Program-made: the position numbers and the translations under genes
From: Acetofilamentum sp.
Lineage (GTDB): Bacteria; Bacteroidota; Bacteroidia; Bacteroidales; DTU049
Length of the DNA stretch: 23,058 bases
Reading direction: 5' to 3'
NCBI GenBank assembly: GCA_020720525.1
Contig: DYON01000010.1
Location: forward strand, 1 to 23,058
Shown here: one piece after another, positions 1 to 7,155 of the stretch
Numbering within the stretch: the first letter of the stretch is position 1
Layout of the letters: each line of letters opens with the position of its first letter
The notes under the pieces: generated by a model
What the model saw: only the letters and a program-made list of their open reading frames with translations
Databases searched by the model: none
Told to the model about the DNA's origin: nothing

Positions 1-285
1 ATTCCTGTTGTTTTCGACGGGAAACTGCTTCGCGAGCCAATTTTAGGAATAGAAGAGCCCATTGGAAATGAATTCGGTCAAATCGACATGATAAATATCA
101 TAATAGTCCCCGGTATGGCTTTCGATGCGTTAGGAAACAGGTTGGGTAGAGGAAAAGCCTTTTACGACCGCTTGCTTCGCAATACCAACGCTTTAAAAAT
201 TGGCGTGTGTTTTGATAAGCAGCTGGTCGATTTTGTTCCATGCGACGAAAACGATATCGCAATGAACCATGTTGTATATTTTTAG
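1..285 (+). CDS. 5-formyltetrahydrofolate cyclo-ligase, C-terminal part
   Basis: This is the last ~94 codons of an ATP-dependent 5-formyltetrahydrofolate cyclo-ligase, which converts 5-formyl-THF to 5,10-methenyl-THF in cytosolic folate metabolism. The frame is open from base 1 without a start, so the gene begins left of the window; an internal ATG at 88 is not the true start. The family signature is clear: a VPGMAFD stretch followed by GNRLGRGKAFYDR, the glycine-rich substrate and phosphate-binding segment. The family is usually 180-200 residues, so roughly half is missing here. It ends with TAG at 283-285, 27 bases before the next gene. The family call is secure. Confidence 0.9.
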   Translation: MPVVFDGKLLREPILGIEEPIGNEFGQIDMINIIIVPGMAFDALGNRLGRGKAFYDRLLRNTNALKIGVCFDKQLVDFVPCDENDIAMNHVVYF

Positions 286-293
286 TAAATTTG
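286..293 (+). promoter_or_regulatory. TAnnTTTG -7 box upstream of the TlpA gene
   Basis: TAAATTTG lies directly after the cyclo-ligase stop codon and 19 bases before the ATG at 313. It matches the TAnnTTTG -7 element of Bacteroidota housekeeping promoters. I see no TTG at the expected 19-21 base spacing, so only half of the promoter is supported. Confidence 0.45.
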
Positions 294-312
294 TAGATTG
301 TAAAAACTGCTT

Positions 313-1404
313 ATGAAATCAATATTCGCACTCGTGCTTTCAGTGGCCTTCTTTCAGGCTCTCATTGGTCAAAACACCGTAACCATCAATGGAAAATTTA
401 CCTCAGCTCCACCTCAAACCACAGTAACGGTTGAGAATTTTCTGCAACCAACACTTTTTTCAAAAACGGTTGATGTGAAAGACAATGCCTTTTCGATGAC
501 TTTCGATATCGACAAAGAAGATATTTTCAAGTTGAAACTTTCGCAGCAAAATTTTCTTGCCTTTATTATTAAGCCAGGCGATAAAATTGAACTCGTACTG
601 TATCCAACACAATTAAATTTAAATCCTGCCATAAAAGGTTCCGAGCAAAGCATTCGCTTGTACGAAGCCGAAAAGATTTTTGCCAAACTGAAAATAAGCC
701 AAGATAGTTTGAGTACTGTTTATCAGAGCTTAGGTGCTGGCGATGCATCGCGTCAAAAAGAAATTGAAAACCAATATTTTGCATTTGAAACTCAGAAAAC
801 CGATTATGCCAAATCACTTATTCTTGGGCACATTTCGAGTTTGGCAAATATGTTTTTCATTGAGCGATTGCCCATCGACCAGCATTTTGAGATATATGCA
901 AAACTCGACTCGGCATTGTTTGAAAGATACAATTATAATCCTGTTGTTGCCAATCTGCACAAACAAGTAGAAAGTGCTCGAAAAACATCTGTTGGCGCAA
1001 AGGCATCCGATATAAATTTTCCAACACCCGAAGGCGAATTGCTTAGTCTCTATTCCGTAAAAGGCAAAATAATTATTATCGATTTTTGGGCTTCGTGGTG
1101 CAAGCCATGCCGTGCCGAGAATCCAAATATGACAAAATTATATGCCGACTATCACAGTAAAGGTCTTGAAATCTTTGGTGTTTCGCTCGACAAAGACAAG
1201 GCTGCATGGATAAAAGCAATTGCCGACGACAAACTAATTTGGAAACACGTGAGCGACCTTAAGTTTTGGCAAAGTGAAGCAGCAGCTTTGTATGGTGTAA
1301 GTTCTATTCCAAGCATGTTTGTTTTGGATGGCGATTATAAAATTATTGCCAAAAACCTCCGTGGCGAACAATTGAGAACTTTTGTTGCCAGTAGGTTGAA
1401 TTAA
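313..1404 (+). CDS. TlpA-family thiol-disulfide oxidoreductase with DUF4369-like N-terminus
   Basis: An exported 363-residue thioredoxin-like protein, expected to reduce or exchange disulfides in the periplasm. Residues 1-20 form a signal peptide ending near LIGQ. Residues ~22-130 are beta-rich and resemble DUF4369 (phrases such as AFIIKPGDKIEL), and a helical linker follows. The thioredoxin domain covers ~225-363, with the redox motif WCKPC (Cys263 and Cys266) and a cis-proline region SSIPS (Pro333). This architecture is common in Bacteroidota TlpA/ResA-like proteins. The start is ATG 313, immediately before the signal peptide. It is probably transcribed separately from the cyclo-ligase. The protein at 18231-19442 is a paralog with the same layout but without the CxxC. 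The substrate cannot be told from sequence. Confidence 0.9.
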   Translation: MKSIFALVLSVAFFQALIGQNTVTINGKFTSAPPQTTVTVENFLQPTLFSKTVDVKDNAFSMTFDIDKEDIFKLKLSQQNFLAFIIKPGDKIELVLYPTQLNLNPAIKGSEQSIRLYEAEKIFAKLKISQDSLSTVYQSLGAGDASRQKEIENQYFAFETQKTDYAKSLILGHISSLANMFFIERLPIDQHFEIYAKLDSALFERYNYNPVVANLHKQVESARKTSVGAKASDINFPTPEGELLSLYSVKGKIIIIDFWASWCKPCRAENPNMTKLYADYHSKGLEIFGVSLDKDKAAWIKAIADDKLIWKHVSDLKFWQSEAAALYGVSSIPSMFVLDGDYKIIAKNLRGEQLRTFVASRLN

Positions 1405-1791
1405 TGAATAAACCTTTGGTTGTTTTATGAGGTTTTGTTGTCAAAACATTCAAGGTTTGAGATTAAATTTTTGTTTCGGAAGATGGATTGGCTTTATCGA
1501 TTCTGTCAACTTCAATGCTTTCAGATTGATTCTCGGTCAATGCTAAAAGATTGGGCAGTATCTGCCTAAGCATGCAGTATTTTGTTTAGAATGTTTATAG
1601 TTTTATTAAATTTTTTCTAATTGCTGATAATGACTCAATTGCAAAAGCACGTTGTCTTAAACAACCAATCATCAGCGTTTTGCGCATTTTACTTTGTGAA
1701 CTTTATATTATCGATTCTTTCTTAATGACCAAATTATTGCGATAGGTTTTTTGAAAACTTACATCTTTTTTTCATTTAAAAAAATACTTCT

Positions 1792-1799
1792 TATCTTTG
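1792..1799 (+). promoter_or_regulatory. Unassigned TAnnTTTG -7 box
   Basis: TATCTTTG matches the Bacteroidota -7 consensus and follows a T/A-rich stretch. No open frame starts within 200 bases downstream, and the next gene starts at 2085 with a closer box of its own. It could drive a long leader or a non-coding transcript, or be a chance match, since AT-rich DNA yields this motif fairly often. Confidence 0.35.
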
Positions 1800-2035
1800 A
1801 ATCGTCTGAAAAACAGTTTATAGATCGAACTCGTTAATAATTTGCAAAGTTGAAAGGTGTTATAAAAATGGAAACTTGACATTTAAAACTAATAAATATC
1901 AGCTTTATTCCAAAGGTACTAAATAGCTGCAAGTTAGAGTAGCTCGAAGTTAAAAAAAAGAATAAAAAAGATATTAAACATTCATGGTTGATAAATTTTT
2001 AGCATACCATAAAGGTTATTATTGAAATTAAATTG

Positions 2036-2043
2036 TATTTTTG
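2036..2043 (+). promoter_or_regulatory. TAnnTTTG -7 box upstream of the beta-barrel gene
   Basis: TATTTTTG fits the -7 consensus and lies 41 bases before the ATG at 2085, giving a leader of roughly 35 bases. No good -33 TTG is visible at the usual spacing. Confidence 0.5.
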
Positions 2044-2084
2044 TATCACAAAACGAACAAAGTTTAAAACTAAAAACGACAGTT

Positions 2085-2963
2085 ATGAAAAAACTCATCT
2101 TTTCGCTGACCATGATTTTTGGTCTCATCGTGATGGTAAATGGTCAGGACTTGACCAGCAAGAAGGGCTTCACTATCTTACCTGAAGCTGGAGACTATGT
2201 AATTGGTTTCAATGCTGTACCAGTTGTTGATTTCTTCCTCAATGTTTCTAACATTATGGTAAACACCGGACAAACTTCGCAGCATCCTGGTTATGTTGGT
2301 GGTTTCAACCAAGTACTATTTGGAAAATATTTCCTCGAAGATCAGAAAGCAATCCGTGGAAAACTTGCTATCAATACTGCTTCAACAAAAACAAGTAATT
2401 TCTTTGACAGCCAAGCCGACGTTCTTAATGCAGTTGCTGATCCAGCAGAATTTGAAGATGTATATAAAACATCAAACACTAACATTGTATTAGGTGGTGG
2501 TATGGAATTCCGTCGCGGTCATAATCGTGTACAGGGTTTCTACGGTGGTGAATTGCTTCTTGGTTTTATGGGTAATTCTGTTAATAATACCTATGCCGAA
2601 GAAAGCAATCAAGTTGCATTCGACAATAGTTTTGTAAATGGTAACGGAACTCCAGTTAGTGCTCGTGTTCTTGAAACAAAAAGCGGAATGGCCATTACTT
2701 TTGGTCTTCGCGGTTTTGCTGGAATTGAGTATTTCTTTGCTCCTAAAATTTCGCTTGCTGCCGAATTTGGTTGGGGCTTTGGAATGACAACCAGTCCTCG
2801 TGGTTCATCTACAACCGAAACTTGGAATAATGTTACTGCCGTAGCTGAAGAAACTGTTTCTGAAGGCAATTCCAGCGGTAGCGGTATGGGCTTTGCAGTT
2901 GATAATGGCGTAAGCCAGAACCTGCTCTCAAGCGCAGCTTTAATAATGTATTTCCATTTCTAA
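2085..2963 (+). CDS. Outer-membrane beta-barrel protein of unknown role
   Basis: A 292-residue exported protein that I cannot assign to a named family. ATG 2085 is chosen because it directly precedes a signal peptide (MKKLIFSLTMIFGLIVMVNG, then Q). An in-frame TTG at 2022 would add residues with no signal-peptide character. The mature part alternates aromatic and small residues in strand-like runs (RVQGFYGGELLLGFMG, FGLRGFAGIEYFF, ISLAAEFGWGFGM) and ends in FHF, as outer-membrane barrels usually do. Ser/Thr/Asn/Gly-rich stretches near the end look like a surface loop. The length suits a barrel of roughly 10-14 strands. It has its own promoter box and a strong terminator, so it is probably a single-gene unit. 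Localisation is an inference; function is unknown. Confidence 0.75.
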   Translation: MKKLIFSLTMIFGLIVMVNGQDLTSKKGFTILPEAGDYVIGFNAVPVVDFFLNVSNIMVNTGQTSQHPGYVGGFNQVLFGKYFLEDQKAIRGKLAINTASTKTSNFFDSQADVLNAVADPAEFEDVYKTSNTNIVLGGGMEFRRGHNRVQGFYGGELLLGFMGNSVNNTYAEESNQVAFDNSFVNGNGTPVSARVLETKSGMAITFGLRGFAGIEYFFAPKISLAAEFGWGFGMTTSPRGSSTTETWNNVTAVAEETVSEGNSSGSGMGFAVDNGVSQNLLSSAALIMYFHF

Positions 2964-2984
2964 GAAACTGAAAACACTACTTGC

Positions 2985-3013
2985 AAAAAAGCCGGCGAAA
3001 GCTGGCTTTTTTT
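2985..3013 (+). terminator. Rho-independent terminator of the beta-barrel gene
   Basis: GCCGGC (2991-2996), GAAA loop, GCTGGC (3001-3006), with one G-T pair, flanked by six A upstream and seven T downstream. It starts 21 bases after the stop codon. The A and T tracts also pair, so the stem could extend to 12 bp. Confidence 0.9.
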
Positions 3014-3065
3014 ATGTGCTCAAACACTCCAAACTATCCTCATACATTCATCAACCTATGGTAAC

Positions 3066-3097
3066 AAAATGGTCGCTCTTCAATAAAAGAGCGACCA
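3066..3097 (-). terminator. Terminator hairpin downstream of cysN
   Basis: A perfect 11-bp inverted repeat, TGGTCGCTCTT (3070-3080) and AAGAGCGACCA (3087-3097), with a six-base loop. Read on the minus strand it is followed by TTTTG, so it suits termination of the cys operon, whose stop codon is at 3124. The T tract is short, so efficiency is uncertain. Confidence 0.7.
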
Positions 3098-3123
3098 CAT
3101 TAAAAACAATACCGAGAAAGTCC

Positions 3124-4401
3124 CTAAATAATCATTCCAGCACCTAAAGTCTCGTTGGTACCTTCATCAATAAGAATGATGCTTCCAGTGATACGATTAA
3201 GCTTGTATTTGTCGAAAAACAATGGCTGGGTAGTGCGAATCGACACCCTAGCTATTTCATTCAAGCCAATGTTTTTATCTTCCAAATTGCGATGCAACGT
3301 GTTGATATCGACTTTGTATTTGATGTCTTTAATCAGACATCTCAACTCTTTTGTGGTATGACGAATTGAGTATTTTCCACCCAATTTTAATGGTTTTTCG
3401 TTCATCCAAACCATCATCACATCGATGTCTTGATCCACTTGTGGCACATTGTTTTCGCGAACAATCATATCGCCGCGGCTGATATCTATTTCGTCTTGAA
3501 GCAAAAGGGTAACCGACATGGGAGGATATGCCTCTTCGATGCTGCCATTGAAGGTATCTATTTGTTTAATGGTGGTTGTAAAACCCGATGGCAATGCCAT
3601 TACGGTATCGCCTGGTTTAAAAATACCACCCGAAACACGGCCTGCATATCCGCGATAATCGTGAAATTCGTCTGAAAAAGGTCTGATAACCGATTGCACA
3701 GGGAAACGACAATTTACCAAATCGAAGTCGGATGCAATGTGAATGGTTTCGAGCAAATAGAGCAAGGTGGGTCCTTGATACCAATTCATGTTTTGCGAGC
3801 GGTCAACAATGTTGTCGCCTTTCAAGGCCGAAATGGGAACAAAACGAATGTCGGTTACTTCGAGCTTGGTGCTGAAACTTTTAAAGTCTTCGATGATTTT
3901 ATTGTAAACTTCTTCGCTGTAATCGACCAAATCCATTTTATTGATACAGAAAACCACGTGAGGAATTTTCAACAGCGAAGCAATAAATGCATGCCGACGT
4001 GTTTGCTCCAATATGCCTTTGCGTGCATCGACCAAAATGAGAGCCAAATTTGCAGTTGATGCACCAGTAACCATATTGCGAGTGTACTGAATATGCCCTG
4101 GAGTATCGGCAATAATGAACTTGCGACGTGGTGTACTGAAATAGCGATATGCAACATCGATGGTTATTCCTTGCTCGCGTTCGGCTCTGAGTCCGTCGGT
4201 AAGCAAAGCCAGATTTACGTATTCTTCGCCACGTTTTTCGCTTGCTACTTTCACAGCCTCGTATTGGTCTTCGAAAATGGCTTTTGAATCGTACAACAAA
4301 CGACCTATTAATGTGCTTTTTCCGTCGTCAACACTTCCTGCTGTGGTAAAACGCAGCAATTCCATGTTGATATATTCGTCCGAATTGAATTCTTCACTCA
4401 T
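3124..4401 (-). CDS. cysN: Sulfate adenylyltransferase subunit 1 (GTPase)
   Basis: The regulatory GTPase subunit of ATP sulfurylase, which with CysD makes APS from sulfate and ATP in the cytosol. The GTP-binding motifs are present: P-loop GSVDDGKST (residues 22-30), DTPGH (99-103) and NKMD (154-157), followed by EF-Tu-like beta-barrel domains. At 425 residues it ends after those domains, so it is the separate CysN form and not the CysNC fusion; the APS kinase is encoded apart as cysC. ATG 4401 is chosen because MSEEF... leads straight into the conserved N-terminus and AAAGGA precedes it. The open frame runs 62 codons further into cysD with unrelated basic sequence. It begins 11 bases after cysD and is last in the operon. 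Confidence 0.95.
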   Translation of the reverse strand: MSEEFNSDEYINMELLRFTTAGSVDDGKSTLIGRLLYDSKAIFEDQYEAVKVASEKRGEEYVNLALLTDGLRAEREQGITIDVAYRYFSTPRRKFIIADTPGHIQYTRNMVTGASTANLALILVDARKGILEQTRRHAFIASLLKIPHVVFCINKMDLVDYSEEVYNKIIEDFKSFSTKLEVTDIRFVPISALKGDNIVDRSQNMNWYQGPTLLYLLETIHIASDFDLVNCRFPVQSVIRPFSDEFHDYRGYAGRVSGGIFKPGDTVMALPSGFTTTIKQIDTFNGSIEEAYPPMSVTLLLQDEIDISRGDMIVRENNVPQVDQDIDVMMVWMNEKPLKLGGKYSIRHTTKELRCLIKDIKYKVDINTLHRNLEDKNIGLNEIARVSIRTTQPLFFDKYKLNRITGSIILIDEGTNETLGAGMII

Positions 4402-4412
4402 AATAATATCCT

Positions 4413-5318
4413 TTAAAAATAACCTTCTTTTTTGCGGTCTTCCATTGCGCTTTCCGACCTTTTGTCGTCGGCTCTGTTTCCACGCTCTGTTTCGCGCGAT
4501 GCGGCAACTTCGGCCACAATATCGTCGATGCTGTTTGCTTCTGAGAGAACCACTCCAGTACATGTCATGTCGCCAATAGTGCGGCATCGAACTGTGCGGG
4601 TTTCGAGTTGTTCGGTGTCTTTAAGCATCATGAAAGGAGCCCAAGCCAACAACATTCCGTCGCGTTTGAATACTTGTCGCTCGTGTGTGAAATACAACGA
4701 TGGTAGCTCGATGTTTTCGCGACGAATATACATCCAAACATCGAGCTCTGTCCAGTTCGACAAAGGGAAAACACGAAAATGTTCACCTATTTTTTTCTTG
4801 CCATTAAACAAATTCCACAACTCGGGGCGTTGATTTTTGGGGTCCCATTGTCCGAATTCGTCGCGGTGACTAAAGAAACGTTCTTTTGCACGAGCTTTTT
4901 CTTCGTCGCGACGGGCTCCACCCAGCAAAGCATCGAATTTATACTTTTCGATAGTGCTTAGCAACGAAATGGTTTGCAACATATTTCTACTAGCGCTAAA
5001 GCCAGTTTCTTCTGTAGCCAAACCCGAGTCGATAGCCTCTTGAACACTACCAACAATAAGTTTAGCACCCAATTTTCCGACCATTTCGTCTCTGAAAATA
5101 AGTGTTTCTTCAAAGTTGTGCCCAGTGTCGATATGAACCAGGGGAAATGGAATTCTTGCTGGCCAGAATGCCTTGCGGGCAATGTGAACCATAACTATAG
5201 AATCTTTTCCACCTGAAAAAAGTAAGCCCGGATTTTCGAATTGGGCTGCTACTTCGCGCATTACAAAAATCGATTCTGCTTCGAGTTCTTGTAAATGATT
5301 CAAGCTGTAATTGGTCAT
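4413..5318 (-). CDS. cysD: Sulfate adenylyltransferase subunit 2
   Basis: The catalytic subunit of ATP sulfurylase, a PP-loop adenylyltransferase working with CysN. The 301-residue length is normal for CysD. The PP-loop SGGKDS is at residues 35-40, followed by VHIDTGHNF and GGARRDEEKARAKER. The C-terminus, with its Glu/Arg/Lys-rich run ending KKEGYF, is the characteristic CysD tail. The start codon overlaps the cysC stop by four bases (5315-5318), indicating translational coupling. No key residue appears missing. Confidence 0.96.
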   Translation of the reverse strand: MTNYSLNHLQELEAESIFVMREVAAQFENPGLLFSGGKDSIVMVHIARKAFWPARIPFPLVHIDTGHNFEETLIFRDEMVGKLGAKLIVGSVQEAIDSGLATEETGFSASRNMLQTISLLSTIEKYKFDALLGGARRDEEKARAKERFFSHRDEFGQWDPKNQRPELWNLFNGKKKIGEHFRVFPLSNWTELDVWMYIRRENIELPSLYFTHERQVFKRDGMLLAWAPFMMLKDTEQLETRTVRCRTIGDMTCTGVVLSEANSIDDIVAEVAASRETERGNRADDKRSESAMEDRKKEGYF

Positions 5319-5974
5319 TTGCTTTTAAATTTAATCCTTCTCATTACCCTACGCATGAGGTAGCGAGTACATTTGTTAATATCCCAAATATCTGTTCGTA
5401 GCTCTATGTCGGGGTGCAATGGAGCTTCGTATGGAGAATCGAAACCTGTGAAGTTTTTAATCATCCCTAATCGGTATTTTTTGTAAAGACCTTTAACATC
5501 GCGCATTTCACAAATTTCGAGGGGACAATTTATAAAAACCTCTACAAAACGATCTTCTCCAATAATTTTTTTTGCCATTTCGCGCACATCGTGTGTGGGG
5601 CTAATAAAGCTGCACAGTACTATTAATCCCGAGTCGCTGAACATTTTGGCTACTTCTGCAATTCGACGAATATTTTCAAATCTATCTTCGGTGCTGAATC
5701 CTAAATCGCTGTTCAAGCCAGTGCGAATAACATCACCATCAAACATTTTAGTGAAATATCCTTTTCGCAAAATCAGTTGATTGAGACTCTCTGACAATGT
5801 TGTTTTTCCAGAGCCCGACAAACCTGTTAGCCAAATTACCAAAGGCCTTTGACGAACGAGAAATCGTCTGCGGTTGCGCCGGATGAAGCTGTTAAAATCG
5901 GTCCAAAGTGCTGGGTTTGCGTATCGCTCTGCTTTTGTTCGTCGGAATTTAATCAAGGCTGAAATTTTCAGCAA
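5315..5974 (-). CDS. cysC: Adenylyl-sulfate kinase (APS kinase)
   Basis: Phosphorylates APS to PAPS for sulfonation or PAPS-dependent reduction. The kinase core is complete: P-loop GLSGSGKT (residues 51-58 of the longest form), FDGDVIR with the DGDxxR motif (79-84), and SFISP (122-126). The longest form has 219 residues and begins with an unusual basic stretch of ~45 residues (RRNRRRF at 32-38) ahead of the usual VIWLTGLSG start. There is no in-frame ATG before the P-loop. Candidate starts are TTG at 5974 or TTG at 5956 (213 residues). The first overlaps a promoter-like box, so the second may be the real one. It heads cysC-cysD-cysN, 29 bases after the sirtuin gene. Function is secure; the start is not. 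Confidence 0.92.
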   Translation of the reverse strand: MLKISALIKFRRTKAERYANPALWTDFNSFIRRNRRRFLVRQRPLVIWLTGLSGSGKTTLSESLNQLILRKGYFTKMFDGDVIRTGLNSDLGFSTEDRFENIRRIAEVAKMFSDSGLIVLCSFISPTHDVREMAKKIIGEDRFVEVFINCPLEICEMRDVKGLYKKYRLGMIKNFTGFDSPYEAPLHPDIELRTDIWDINKCTRYLMRRVMRRIKFKSK

Positions 5975-5979
5975 AGATA
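5972..5979 (-). promoter_or_regulatory. Possible -7 box for the cysCDN operon
   Basis: On the minus strand this reads TATCTTTG, matching TAnnTTTG and identical to the box at 1792. It lies at the gap between the sirtuin gene and cysC and overlaps the first possible cysC start codon. I see no clear -33 element, so the support is positional only. Confidence 0.4.
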
Positions 5980-6003
5980 ATACTTTGAATCGTTTTCACA
6001 TAT

Positions 6004-6696
6004 TTATACTTTACCAAGTAGTTTATCGACTAAAACAGGAACCCTAATAGCTGAAAGACCATTTATACATTCAATTTCACTCGAATAGCTGAGGTTTTGG
6101 CTTGCATTTTTGTCTAAATATAGTATTCGACATTTTTTTTTTGCATAGTGAATAAGGCTCGCAGCTGGATACACCTGAAGCGAAGTGCCAACAATAAGAA
6201 GGATCTGTGCTTGTTCAACAACCTCAATTGCTTTGCTAAGCATGGGCACTTCTTCGCCAAACCAAACAATATGCGGTCGTAGGCGGCTTCCATCGGCAGC
6301 CAATTCGCCTGAAAGAATATTGCGGTAGCCAATTTCAGTAACTAAATTGCTGTTTTTTTCGCTGCGGGCTTTGGTTAGTTCGCCATGCAAATGAACTATA
6401 TTGGTCGAACCTGCGCGCTCGTGCAAGTTATCGACGTTTTGTGTAACTATGCAGACATCGAATTTTTGTTCAAGGCTTGCAATAGCATAATGTGCTGCAT
6501 TAGGTTTTACCTCCGATAGCTTACGTCGGCGCATATTGTAGAAATCGAGTACATCGTTGGGGTTTTCGTTCCATGCGTCTATGGAAGCAATTTCTTCGAA
6601 ACGATACTGTTTCCAAAGTCCATTGCTTTCGCGAAAGGTCGGAAGGCCGCTTTCGGCACTAATTCCTGCGCCTGTGAGAACAACCAATTTTTGCAT
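6004..6696 (-). CDS. cobB: NAD-dependent protein deacylase, sirtuin class III (CobB-type)
   Basis: A 230-residue cytosolic sirtuin that removes acyl groups from lysine using NAD. Motifs: GAGISAESGLPTFR (residues 9-22), TQNVDNLHERAG (85-96), VHLHGE with the catalytic His104, RPHIVWFGE (140-148) and GTSLQVYPA (170-178). The pair Tyr53 and Arg56 in FYNMRRR is the class III signature linked to removal of succinyl or malonyl groups. The four zinc cysteines found in many sirtuins are absent between residues 107 and 140, a trait I recall from other Bacteroidota CobB proteins. ATG 6696 is chosen because MQKLVVLTGAG fits the family; the frame extends nine codons to a TTG. It lies upstream of cysC on the same strand, so the two may be co-transcribed. 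Confidence 0.93.
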   Translation of the reverse strand: MQKLVVLTGAGISAESGLPTFRESNGLWKQYRFEEIASIDAWNENPNDVLDFYNMRRRKLSEVKPNAAHYAIASLEQKFDVCIVTQNVDNLHERAGSTNIVHLHGELTKARSEKNSNLVTEIGYRNILSGELAADGSRLRPHIVWFGEEVPMLSKAIEVVEQAQILLIVGTSLQVYPAASLIHYAKKKCRILYLDKNASQNLSYSSEIECINGLSAIRVPVLVDKLLGKV

Positions 6697-6797
6697 GCGA
6701 TGTAATTTAGCGCAATGATACAAATTCTTATGGCACTAATCTGTATTTATGTGTTTAGTTTGATTTCGATGCTTTGTTAAAAGCGAAAACATAAATA

Positions 6798-7064
6798 ACC
6801 ACGAATTGACGAATTATTTTCTCCTGCATCGTACGTCCTATCCTAATTACATCGAATGTTTCACCACGAATAATATCATTTCAATTCGTAGAGGCTGTCT
6901 CAAAAGTCGTGTTACGACGGTTCCATGTTCTGGCTTCTTATGATATTAATGCATTAGCAATCCACCCGAACGATGGAATGTCGTAACGCATTTTGTTGTT
7001 TTGCGACAGCCTCATTAGCATTAATCAACAGGGGATAATTCGTTTTAAATAGTAAATTCGTGGT
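6798..7064. repeat. Outer imperfect inverted repeat around a small element
   Basis: The left arm (6798-6825) begins ACCACGAATTGAC and ends TTCTCCTG. The reverse complement of the right arm (7029-7064) begins ACCACGAATTTAC and ends ATCCCCTG. The arms share both ends and an ACGAATTAT core but differ by several bases and an ~8-base gap. A further ACCACGAAT copy lies at 6864-6872. It encloses the repeat at 6891-7013. From memory, ACCACGAATT-type intergenic repeats recur in environmental Bacteroidota genomes, but I could not check this. Confidence 0.55.
6891..7013. mobile_element. Putative MITE-like element (123 bp)
   Basis: Terminal inverted repeats GAGGCTGTCTCAAAA (6891-6905) and TTTTGCGACAGCCTC (6999-7013) match at 14 of 15 positions. 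The pairing continues inward: GTTACGAC, TTCCAT and GTTC on the left (6911-6930) face their complements at 6968-6987, with small gaps. The whole element can fold as one long hairpin with a loop at ~6931-6967. It has no open reading frame of note. The ends resemble GGCTGTCTCAAAA-type insertion sequence termini, as I recall them. I see no clear target-site duplication, so this may be an old copy or a structured repeat. Confidence 0.6.
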
Positions 7065-7134
7065 AAAAAAGTTGTGTGTTTTTCTATACTCACATAAATT
7101 TGATACAGAACCATTATTATTTATAGATTTTTTT

Positions 7135-7142
7135 TAGATTTG
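7135..7142 (+). promoter_or_regulatory. TAnnTTTG -7 box before the small membrane protein gene
   Basis: TAGATTTG lies 13 bases before the ATG at 7156, so a transcript would have only a very short leader. No TTG at the usual spacing is seen. Confidence 0.45.
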
Positions 7143-7155
7143 CAAAAAACCTTTC

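Larger units (their letters stand above)
1405..2084. other. 680-bp gap with two promoter-like boxes, no convincing gene
   Basis: No open frame here has recognisable protein content; the longest are short and AT-rich. Just after the TlpA stop, AACC-TTT-GGTT (1411-1421) followed by GTTTT is a very weak terminator candidate. A small GGCAG-TAT-CTGCC hairpin sits at 1554-1566. A TATCTTTG box at 1792-1799 and a TATTTTTG box at 2036-2043 suggest that transcription starts inside the gap. The 1805-2030 segment could be a long leader or a small RNA, but I cannot match it to a known RNA family. Confidence 0.5.

Noticed and set aside
1630..1730. Short open frame in the 1405-2084 gap
   Set aside because: It is about 33 codons with no recognisable content, no promoter or ribosome site, and looks like chance in AT-rich DNA.
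2022..2084. TTG start 21 codons upstream of the barrel gene
   Set aside because: It would place hydrophilic residues ahead of a clear signal peptide and overlap the promoter box at 2036.
4402..4587. Longer N-terminus for cysN (62 extra residues)
   Set aside because: That stretch lies in another frame of the conserved cysD C-terminus, is unrelated to CysN, and a good ATG with a purine-rich site exists at 4401.
3124..5974. Phosphorothioate or sulfur-modification defence locus around cysDNC
   Set aside because: Only the standard sulfate activation genes are present; there is no dnd, ssp or restriction partner gene on either side.
5315..6004. Possible riboswitch or leader RNA controlling the sulfur genes
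   Set aside because: Only 29 bases separate the sirtuin gene from cysC, too little for a known sulfur-related riboswitch, and I see no conserved fold.
6697..7155. CRISPR-like or tandem repeats in the repeat-rich gap
   Set aside because: The repeated units are inverted and nested and do not form regularly spaced direct copies; no cas genes are present.
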